Under the pieces are notes generated by a model, which saw only the letters and a list, made by a program, of their open reading frames with translations, had not been told where the DNA came from and did not search any database. A stretch of 47,810 nt of DNA from Candidatus Omnitrophota bacterium (GTDB lineage: Bacteria > Omnitrophota > Gorgyraeia > Gygaellales > Gygaellaceae), in NCBI GenBank assembly GCA_018400015.1, contig JAGYNB010000006.1, positions 1 to 47,810 of the forward strand, in the 5' to 3' direction. How positions within the stretch are numbered: position 1 is the stretch's first letter; each line of letters starts with the position of its first letter. Below, piece by piece: positions 25,389 through 32,945 of the stretch. The translations under genes and the position numbers were made by a program.

Positions 25389-27647
25389 TTAACTCTCTTT
25401 TTGTAAAGGCAGTATAACGCTAATAGTTGTATCTTTGCCTTCTGTACTCTCTACTGAAATATTACCTTTATGTTCTTTTATAATACCCCAGGCAATTGAT
25501 AGACCTAAACCAACTGATTCTCCTGTGTGCTTAGTCGTAAAGAACGGTTCAAAAACCTTATTTAAGTTTACTTCAGCTATTCCTATACCATTATCCCAAA
25601 AGATTATTTCAACTTTTTGCTTATCTTCTGAGATTTTTGTTATGATTTTTATTATACCACTTTTTTCATCGCCCGTCTTGCGTTTTATCGCCCAATGACT
25701 ATTATTTATAAAATTTAAAAATGCCTGCTGTAATCGACCCCTGTGCGCCATGACCATAACAGCTTCGGAACAAAGTTCTTTTTCAACCTTTATTCCGTCG
25801 ACTTCAAGCATATGCTCAATTAAAAGCGTAGTTGCTTTAACCGTTTCATTAAGATCCAGGAGCTGTTCTTTTTTCTGCTTTGTTCTTGCAAAATCCAAAA
25901 GGCTATGTACTATATTGCCGCAGCGGATAGCTGATTTTTCTGCGATATCCAGAAGATTCATGTAATCGGCAACTTTACTTTCCGGCTTAAGCTTTCCTTT
26001 CATCTTAACAAGCTGTATATTGCCTAAAACTCCTGTCAGGGGATTATTGATCTCATGCGCTACGCCGCCTGCTAACTCGCCAACAGCAACTAAACGACTG
26101 TTAGAAACAAGCTGCGTCTGGGTTTTTTTAAGCTCCTCATTAGTTTTCTTTAATTCCTCGTTAGTGCGCTCTAACACAGCCATATATTTTGACTTTGCCT
26201 GCACTTCGGCAAGTTCTTTTGCATTGTTCTTTTCTCTTTCTACCAACATAATATTTTCAATAGAAATACCTATCTGACTGGCAAGTATGCTCAATAAGTC
26301 CAACTCATCTCTTGCAAACATGTCGCCCGAGCGTTTAGCGCCAAGATTTAAAATACCTAAAACCAAATCATTAGAAACAACGGCAACCGATAAAGAAAGA
26401 TTGGAATTCAAAACTTCAAGATTGTTTTTTACGATTCTTAAGTTCTTTTGCAGGTCAAAATCTTTAGCTTCTTTAATCATAAAATCCAACTCTTCTTTGA
26501 TTACGAAATTCTTCTCTTTTAAATAGTCGATCAAAGGATTGTTAATCGCGGGCAATTCTCTAGGAATTTTCAAAGATTCAGGGTAGCGCTTTTTACACTT
26601 GTATTTTTTCTCCTCTTCGTCAAGAAGAAATAAAGACACGCTTTCAACCCTTACCAATTTTATGAGTTTCTCCGTAACAAAATCGACAAGCTTATCCAGA
26701 TCTTTTAAAGAATACAATATCCGCGAAGTCTCCTTTAATGCTTCCTGATAATCTGTCCTACTTCTGAAGAATACTTTTTCAGTAATTTTAGAGAAAAACT
26801 CTTCCAAATGTCTGAATCCGAATACGATCAACAAAATGAAAGTAACATCGATTGTCCACTCAGGAACTCTAATGATAGCAGAAAACACTTCCTTGATTAG
26901 AAAAAGTAAAACTAAATAAACCGCCATTACAGTAAAAAGCAAAAAGCTATAGATTATGCTTTTTTTAATCACCATACCGATATTCATCAAGCGATATTTA
27001 AACCCGGCGTAGGTCAGTATAAACGGATAAAGAATTAAAACAGGTAAAGTCGCAGGGTAGATATCCCAGAGTATTGCCGGAAAATCACTCAAGCCTCCGA
27101 CTAAAGCAGCGATACCAGCAATTATAATATACTTGATCTGTTCCCTTTTTATGCCTGTACTTTGCTTAAAGGCAAATATCAAAAAAGCCGTTGAATAAAA
27201 AGAAACCAAAAAGAAATAAACCGTATAAGGATAATACAACGGCCCTGCCTTACCAAAATACTCAAAACCATACTTACCTTCTACGCCAATAAATGATTTA
27301 GTTGCAAATATTGCAATAAAAAAGAAAACCAAGGCAGCCAAATAGCTTAACCTTAAAAATATAATATTAAACTTATACCTTCCTGTAGTAAGTAAGCAAA
27401 AATGCAAGAATAGTGCTGGTGAAAAACAAGCGCACATATTGCAGGCCATTGCCCAAAACTGTGCCTGATCAATAGCGCCTGCGGATAACTGCATAAATTT
27501 ACTAAAAGACCAACCGGCTATAGAAAGAGAAAGTAACGCAAATATTATATTAGGAAAATTCTTTCTGTTCTTAAAATAAACGAGCAGGGCAAATACAAAA
27601 CCTACTATAGCAATCAGAAGATTACTTATTTTAATAAATTCATTCAT
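25389..27647 (-). CDS. 7TM-GAF sensor histidine kinase
   Basis: The 752-residue protein has about eight hydrophobic helices in residues 1-275, matching the histidine kinase N-terminal 7TM region. A GAF-like domain (about 300-475) follows, then a coiled coil with TNEELKKTNEELKKTQTQ, HisKA with GGVAHEINNPLTG and a HATPase domain (NFINNSHWAI, DNGIGIA, GLGLSIAWGII). It should sense a membrane or small-molecule signal and phosphorylate the receiver encoded 26 bases downstream. It follows pilB/gspE by 14 bases, which ties sensing to the pilus run. Confidence 0.93.
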   Translation of the reverse strand: MNEFIKISNLLIAIVGFVFALLVYFKNRKNFPNIIFALLSLSIAGWSFSKFMQLSAGAIDQAQFWAMACNMCACFSPALFLHFCLLTTGRYKFNIIFLRLSYLAALVFFFIAIFATKSFIGVEGKYGFEYFGKAGPLYYPYTVYFFLVSFYSTAFLIFAFKQSTGIKREQIKYIIIAGIAALVGGLSDFPAILWDIYPATLPVLILYPFILTYAGFKYRLMNIGMVIKKSIIYSFLLFTVMAVYLVLLFLIKEVFSAIIRVPEWTIDVTFILLIVFGFRHLEEFFSKITEKVFFRSRTDYQEALKETSRILYSLKDLDKLVDFVTEKLIKLVRVESVSLFLLDEEEKKYKCKKRYPESLKIPRELPAINNPLIDYLKEKNFVIKEELDFMIKEAKDFDLQKNLRIVKNNLEVLNSNLSLSVAVVSNDLVLGILNLGAKRSGDMFARDELDLLSILASQIGISIENIMLVEREKNNAKELAEVQAKSKYMAVLERTNEELKKTNEELKKTQTQLVSNSRLVAVGELAGGVAHEINNPLTGVLGNIQLVKMKGKLKPESKVADYMNLLDIAEKSAIRCGNIVHSLLDFARTKQKKEQLLDLNETVKATTLLIEHMLEVDGIKVEKELCSEAVMVMAHRGRLQQAFLNFINNSHWAIKRKTGDEKSGIIKIITKISEDKQKVEIIFWDNGIGIAEVNLNKVFEPFFTTKHTGESVGLGLSIAWGIIKEHKGNISVESTEGKDTTISVILPLQKES

Positions 27648-27661
27648 TTATTTTCCTTTTA

Positions 27662-29305
27662 TTATTCCTGCGTTACTCGCAAAACTTCCGATAAGGAAGT
27701 TACTCCGCTTTTTACCTTTGCAAGGCCATCTTCATAAAGAGTCTGCATGCCCAGACTTTGCGCCTTTGTCTTTAATTGGTTTGAAGCGCCTTTATTCAAC
27801 ACTAAATCTTTTAACTCTTCTCTCATAACCATAAGTTCAAAAATACCGGTTCTTCCTTTATATCCGGTGTTATTACATTCGGGGCAACCCTCCGGCTCAT
27901 AGCCTTGTGAAGTTTTCCTTCTACATTTTTTACAAAGCACTCTTACAAGCCTTTGGGCCAATACACCGGTAATAGAAGACGCGACCAGATAAGGTTCTAC
28001 ACCCATATCAAGAAGCCTTGTAACAGCCGAAGATGCATCATTAGTATGCAAGGTAGAAAAAACCAGATGGCCGGTAAGACTAGCATGGATTGCTATTTCG
28101 GAAGTTTCCAAATCACGAATTTCACCGATCATTACAATATCAGGATCTTGCCTTACGATTGAACGTAAACCATTGGCAAAGGTAAGACCTGATTTTACAT
28201 CAATTTGAGATTGTCTGACCCCTTCTAAAACGTACTCAACGGGATCTTCTAAGGTTATTATATTTTTCGTTGGGCTATTAATAAGGTTTAATACGGCGTA
28301 TAAAGTCGTTGTCTTACCTGAACCTGTAGGACCGGTAACAAGAACAATGCCATTGGGTTTTTGTACAAGTTCTTTGAAATTCTTTAAGACTTCTTCTCCT
28401 GCACCGATTTTATTTAAATCAAGAATAATTTTTGATTTATCTAAGATTCTTATAGCGACATTTTCTCCATAAATTGTAGGGAAAGTAGAAATTCTCATAT
28501 CGATTGTCTTGCCCATTATAGACATCTGGATCCTACCATCCTGAGGCAGACGCTTTTCAGCTATGTCCATACCGGCAATTATCTTTATGCGGGAAATCAA
28601 AGCCGCTTCCAATTCTTTGGGAGGATTAGCCACTTCATGTAAGATACCGTCTATACGCATGCGCACCATAAGCCTACTCTGCATCGGTTCTATATGTATA
28701 TCGCTAGCCTCATCCTTAACTGCCTGTTCTATCAAAAGATTAACCATCTTAACAACCGGTTTATCTTCACTTTGGTGAACCAGCTCGTTTATTTTTTCCT
28801 GATCGATCATAGATTGTTTCTTAGCATCTTCGGCGCTTCCTTGATTTACCTGTTGGGCAAAAGCATTCTGTTTGCCGTAATACTTCTCTATGGCATTTTT
28901 TATACCGCTTTCAGTTGCAAAAACCGGATCAAGATTATATTTTACCACTCTTTTTAAGCTATCAACCTTACCAATATCCAAGGGATCAACCATGGCAATG
29001 GTTAAAGTATCATTCATCAAAAATAACGGCAGGCATAAAAATTCTCTGGCGGTAGATTCGTTGACTAAATCAATCACATCTTGATCAACTATGTACGAAT
29101 CGATATCCACATAAGTAATCCCCAGCTGATCGCTTAGAACCTGAACTAAATCTATCTCCTTTACAGCGCCTCTTTCAACTAAAATATCACCTAATCTTTT
29201 ATTGGTTCTTCTTTGTTCTTCCAAAGCGCTATCTAGTTGTTCTTTAGTAATCAGTTCTTTTTTTAAAAGGAGCTCCCCGATTAAAAAACGGCTTTCTTTG
29301 TCCAT
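27662..29305 (-). CDS. PilB/GspE-type assembly ATPase
   Basis: The 547-residue protein has an N-terminal MshEN/GspE-N domain (about 1-150), Walker A GPTGSGKTTTLYAVL, Walker B IVMIGEIRD, the histidine box HTNDASSAVTRL and a C-terminal tetracysteine zinc motif (CKKC, then CPEC). This fits hexameric ATPases that power extension of type IV pili or pseudopili in type II secretion. It is the last structural gene of the apparatus, after the pseudopilins. No retraction ATPase (PilT) or prepilin peptidase (PilD) is visible in the window. Confidence 0.95.
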   Translation of the reverse strand: MDKESRFLIGELLLKKELITKEQLDSALEEQRRTNKRLGDILVERGAVKEIDLVQVLSDQLGITYVDIDSYIVDQDVIDLVNESTAREFLCLPLFLMNDTLTIAMVDPLDIGKVDSLKRVVKYNLDPVFATESGIKNAIEKYYGKQNAFAQQVNQGSAEDAKKQSMIDQEKINELVHQSEDKPVVKMVNLLIEQAVKDEASDIHIEPMQSRLMVRMRIDGILHEVANPPKELEAALISRIKIIAGMDIAEKRLPQDGRIQMSIMGKTIDMRISTFPTIYGENVAIRILDKSKIILDLNKIGAGEEVLKNFKELVQKPNGIVLVTGPTGSGKTTTLYAVLNLINSPTKNIITLEDPVEYVLEGVRQSQIDVKSGLTFANGLRSIVRQDPDIVMIGEIRDLETSEIAIHASLTGHLVFSTLHTNDASSAVTRLLDMGVEPYLVASSITGVLAQRLVRVLCKKCRRKTSQGYEPEGCPECNNTGYKGRTGIFELMVMREELKDLVLNKGASNQLKTKAQSLGMQTLYEDGLAKVKSGVTSLSEVLRVTQE

Positions 29306-29321
29306 CTGGCAGATTCCCTTT

Positions 29322-29696
29322 CTATTCTAAATCTTCTAATAAGGTAGTCAAAATTATCTTTGGTTTCTCCGGCTCATCTTTTCTATAAACCCTTACCTGA
29401 ATCGGCAAAGGGTTTTTGCTTCTAAAAGCCACTCTTTCCACCAACCAGTCAACATTATTTACTGCTAATGTATATTTCTTGTCTGGCTGAATCCTAAACT
29501 GTTGGACAGTGAAGTTCGTATTTTTTGTCTTCTCCATCTCCATGCGCGCTAAATTAAAAGCGACTATGTTATCTTTATTGGCATTTATATTATCTAAAGC
29601 TGATGAATACATTCTCATCAATGGAGCAATAACAATGCCTAATATTACGAGAGTCAGCAAAATTTCAACAAAACTAAAACCTTTTTTTCTAATCAT
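29322..29696 (-). CDS. Minor pseudopilin (GspI/PilV-like)
   Basis: The 124-residue protein starts MIRKKGFSFVEILLTLVILG, a class III prepilin leader with cleavage after G6 and glutamate at mature position 5. A hydrophobic N-terminal helix and a small beta domain follow. Size and order (after the larger pseudopilin and before the ATPase gene) suggest a GspI or PilV role. The start overlaps the stop of the larger pseudopilin gene by 4 bases (ATGA). Family assignment beyond prepilin is uncertain. Confidence 0.85.
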   Translation of the reverse strand: MIRKKGFSFVEILLTLVILGIVIAPLMRMYSSALDNINANKDNIVAFNLARMEMEKTKNTNFTVQQFRIQPDKKYTLAVNNVDWLVERVAFRSKNPLPIQVRVYRKDEPEKPKIILTTLLEDLE

Positions 29697-30901
29697 GGCC
29701 TAAAATAAAGCGTGGCGCTGTCAACATCTAACCGTAATACCTTTAAGTAAATATTCTCTCCCTTAAATATAACTCTATCTGTAAGGCCACTATCATCATC
29801 ATAATCAAATAAGCCATTTTTATCCAATGTAAGCAGATTTAATCCCCTTAAAGGGTCCATTGCTACTGGCCCCGAGCTAAATACGCTTGAGCCATAAGGA
29901 AATTCTATTTTATAATTTTTAATAACCGGTTCACCTTTGGCAAAACCTAAATCTATATTCAACATCCAAGACGGCTCCTGATCATAACCGATACCTAAAA
30001 CAATCTTGTCATTATTCTCAATACCGCTTATGCTATCAATAATCAACCCCTTGATATTGTAGCTATCGGGAATCTTTACCTCGTAACCTTCGGTTAAAAT
30101 CAAACCTCCGGTTAGATTCTTTAAATTTCTTAAAGCAGCAAAAGACATTAACTCAAATTCCTCGGAATTTCTTTTAGCCTTTACTCTTATGCCTATCCCG
30201 GAAATATTGCTTAACTTCCCCGGAACAATTACATCATCATCAAAAGCTATTTTTTCTCCGGTATTTGTAAAATAACTAAATTCACAAGAATCAATATCCA
30301 CTTTTTCAATATCCTGTAGTATTGTCTTGGACACTAAAGCATATTGTCTCATTAAAACGCGTGTTTTATCGTTATAATAAAGCCTCATGGAAACTTCCGG
30401 ATTTACCTGCGAATCAGCTTTATAAGCTAACTTTACTATATCGCCAACAATTAAATCCCCTAAGACATTTACATAATGCTGATGTCTATACGTATCAAAC
30501 CTTAACTCAATAGACCTAGCGATAAAATCCTTTGTATTAGGATGTTTTACCCAACAGATCGGCATTTGAGAGTCTTTTGCCAACTGCTTTGTTAGATAAA
30601 ATCTCTGATCGACTCCTTTATATTCAAAAGTATCCCGCCACAAAGGCAGAACAGTCAGACTTTTCTTTGTCGCTTCTGTTATCGCAAGAGCTTCCCTGAT
30701 GCCGGGATTTTTATCATCTCCTTCAATTATAAAATTTAAAATCTGCTTAGCTGTACGTTCCACTAAAAGCGTATCTGTTGAAAAAGTCCAGCTGAACATG
30801 CTTGTATCAAAAATAAAACTGGAAACACCGGCGATAATACCTATAATCGCAATTACCAATAATATCTCTACTAAAGTTATTCCTTTTCTGTATAAATTCA
30901 T
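29693..30901 (-). CDS. Large pseudopilin (GspJ/PilW-like), 402 residues
   Basis: The protein starts MNLYRKGITLVEILLVIAII, a prepilin leader cleaved after G7 with mature E5 and a first residue of isoleucine. At 402 residues it is much longer than typical GspJ (about 200) and carries a long beta-rich C-terminal part including IENNDKIVLGIGYDQEPSW and two segments with aspartate-glycine turns (DDDSGLTD). The extra domain could sit at the tip of the fibre. It overlaps the PilX/GspK-like gene by 4 bases. Confidence 0.82.
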   Translation of the reverse strand: MNLYRKGITLVEILLVIAIIGIIAGVSSFIFDTSMFSWTFSTDTLLVERTAKQILNFIIEGDDKNPGIREALAITEATKKSLTVLPLWRDTFEYKGVDQRFYLTKQLAKDSQMPICWVKHPNTKDFIARSIELRFDTYRHQHYVNVLGDLIVGDIVKLAYKADSQVNPEVSMRLYYNDKTRVLMRQYALVSKTILQDIEKVDIDSCEFSYFTNTGEKIAFDDDVIVPGKLSNISGIGIRVKAKRNSEEFELMSFAALRNLKNLTGGLILTEGYEVKIPDSYNIKGLIIDSISGIENNDKIVLGIGYDQEPSWMLNIDLGFAKGEPVIKNYKIEFPYGSSVFSSGPVAMDPLRGLNLLTLDKNGLFDYDDDSGLTDRVIFKGENIYLKVLRLDVDSATLYFRP

Positions 30902-31275
30902 TCCACAATGCCTGTAGTAGCATAACTGATCTCAACAGACCTGCGTATCCCATTTACAATACCAGTAGAATTAATAGTAAACAATTGTGGATTGTGCTTC
31001 ACCACATAAACACCATCACCAAGCTCAATAACCGGGGTCTCTCCTATACCTGATGAATCTAAATCAATGTCTGTCTTTAACTCTTTTATCGCATGGCTAA
31101 TTCCGGCTTCAGCCAGGTATAGTGCTTTTATGCTATCAATCTCTAATTCGGCCGAAACAGATAAATTAAAAGTCAGATTTATCAATGCTGCGCCTACTAG
31201 ACTTAAAAATATAATAACTATCAAAATGCCGATTAAAGTAAAGCCATTACCATTCTGAAGGTTTTTGCTCGGCAT
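30898..31275 (-). CDS. PilX/GspK-like pseudopilin lacking glutamate 5
   Basis: From the ATG at 31275, preceded by GGGGAG, the product is 125 residues. It begins MPSKNLQNGNGFTLIGILIV: mature residue 5 after the G/F cleavage is glycine, not the usual glutamate. Lack of Glu5 is typical of tip-starting pseudopilins such as GspK and PilX, and SIKALYLAEAGISHAIKEL matches PilX-type proteins. The gene overlaps the GspG gene by 29 bases. It would sit at the tip of the pseudopilus and begin assembly. Confidence 0.84.
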   Translation of the reverse strand: MPSKNLQNGNGFTLIGILIVIIFLSLVGAALINLTFNLSVSAELEIDSIKALYLAEAGISHAIKELKTDIDLDSSGIGETPVIELGDGVYVVKHNPQLFTINSTGIVNGIRRSVEISYATTGIVE

Positions 31276-31699
31276 ACTCTCCCCAAGATTTGTCCAATGG
31301 AACATCCCAATCTATGTATATCTCAGCCTTATCGGTAAAATAAACCCAACCGCCATTATTGAAAAACGAAGGGGCAACATTAGAAGGCCTATCATCATAC
31401 GTAGAGTTTCCATTCTTATCGCTTATTAACTCTGCTGGAAGATTGTTCAAGTAAGACTTTTGGACTCCAGCATCATAATAAGTTGTTGTGATCAATTCTC
31501 CTAATGAAGCAGGATATCTTCCTTCCTTTGCACGAAATAAACTAATCCGCGTCCTTAAAGTCTCTAAATTGCTTTTAGTAGTAACAACTCTTGCCTCAGC
31601 ATCAAAACCGATAAAATTCGGTATTATCATTATCGCCAAAATAGCTAATATGCTGACAACAACCAATATTTCAATTAAAGTAAAAGCTTTCCTATACAT
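31247..31699 (-). CDS. GspG-like major pseudopilin
   Basis: The 150-residue protein begins MYRKAFTLIEILVVVSIL, a very short leader with cleavage between A5 and F6 (alanine at -1 instead of the usual glycine) and mature E5. The region FRAKEGRYPASLGELI and the later aspartate-rich loop DKNGNSTYDDRPSN resemble the calcium-binding end of GspG. It should be the main fibre subunit of the pseudopilus. A good AAGGAG precedes the ATG. It follows pilC/gspF by 17 bases. Confidence 0.88.
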   Translation of the reverse strand: MYRKAFTLIEILVVVSILAILAIMIIPNFIGFDAEARVVTTKSNLETLRTRISLFRAKEGRYPASLGELITTTYYDAGVQKSYLNNLPAELISDKNGNSTYDDRPSNVAPSFFNNGGWVYFTDKAEIYIDWDVPLDKSWGEYAEQKPSEW

Positions 31700-31716
31700 T
31701 GTTCTCCTTTCATATT

Positions 31717-32934
31717 TTACTGCCTAAAAACCCGTACAAGATTAAATATAGGTAACAATACCGATAAAGCAATAAACGCTACCATTGCTCCCATACTAAG
31801 CAAAAGTATCGGCTCTAACAATGAAGTTAAATTCCTTACGGTGTAATTTATCTCTAAGTCATAAAAATTTGCTATGTCCTCAAGCATACTCTCAAGCTTT
31901 CCGGACTTTTCACCGGCTGACACCATCTGTATTACAAGAGGCGGGAACAAACCGCTTAAACGAAACGGTTCTACTAAATCCTGACCTCCAGAAATAGCTA
32001 CCTGAATATCCCTAATAACTCTTCTGACAACTACATTTGAAATCGTATTCTCAACAACCCTTAAAGCTTCAAGTATGGGTACACCGCTTCTTAAAAGAGT
32101 ACTTATTGTACGTGTAAAACGCGCAATGGTAACTTTCAAAATCAATGTACCGAATATAGGTATTTTTAAAATAATTCTGTGAAAATTATAAAGACCTTCA
32201 TTACTGGAAATATATTTCTTAAAATAATATACTCCTGCAGCAATTCCTAAGATTAACAAATACCAAAAATTCCTAAGGATCATACTGCTGACCAAAAGAA
32301 TCCTGGTTGGCAAAGGCAAGGCAACACCAGTAGCATCAAATAACACACTAAATCTAGGCAATACTTTTATCAAAAAGAAAATTACAACCGATAAAGCAAC
32401 CGCAACCAAAACAGCCGGATACATCAGCGCCGATTTTACCTTACCGCGCAAATCCATTTCTTGAATTCCTAAATCTGAAAGACGTTCCAAAACCTCGACA
32501 AATATACCGCCTTTCTCAGCTGCCTGGATCATACTTTTATATGTTGGTGAAAAAACTTCTGGAAAACGCTCAAGACTCATAGAAAAAGAATTACCTTTCT
32601 GCAAAGAACTAATTATTTCACTTAAAACAAATTTAAACTTTTTGTTTACTGTCTGATCTCTTACTGCTTCAAGACTTGTAATTAAAGGAAGACCTGATTT
32701 AAGAATGGAAGCCAACTGACGCGTAAAAATAACTACTTCATCATGTTTAATGCGACTGAACTTATCTTTAATTCTTTCGATAAAAAGCTCAGTTTGGCTG
32801 GGAGCGCTTATGCTTATAATACTATAACCTAGTTTTTTTAAATTCTGTGCAACCAAGGCAGAATCGGAACTCTCTACTGAGCCGATCAGCAATCCACCAA
32901 GCCTATCCCTTGCCTTGTATCTAAAAAGTGCCAT
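31717..32934 (-). CDS. PilC/GspF inner-membrane platform protein
   Basis: The 405-residue protein has two GspF domains, each with hydrophobic segments, and motifs typical of the family: FTRQLASILKSGLPLITSLEAV, the second-repeat equivalent FTRTISTLLRSGVPILEALRVV, and MVSAGEKSGKLESMLEDIANFYD. It forms the platform in the inner membrane that couples the ATPase to pseudopilin addition. It lies between the secretin and GspG genes. Confidence 0.96.
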   Translation of the reverse strand: MALFRYKARDRLGGLLIGSVESSDSALVAQNLKKLGYSIISISAPSQTELFIERIKDKFSRIKHDEVVIFTRQLASILKSGLPLITSLEAVRDQTVNKKFKFVLSEIISSLQKGNSFSMSLERFPEVFSPTYKSMIQAAEKGGIFVEVLERLSDLGIQEMDLRGKVKSALMYPAVLVAVALSVVIFFLIKVLPRFSVLFDATGVALPLPTRILLVSSMILRNFWYLLILGIAAGVYYFKKYISSNEGLYNFHRIILKIPIFGTLILKVTIARFTRTISTLLRSGVPILEALRVVENTISNVVVRRVIRDIQVAISGGQDLVEPFRLSGLFPPLVIQMVSAGEKSGKLESMLEDIANFYDLEINYTVRNLTSLLEPILLLSMGAMVAFIALSVLLPIFNLVRVFRQ

Positions 32935-32945
32935 GGATTATTATC

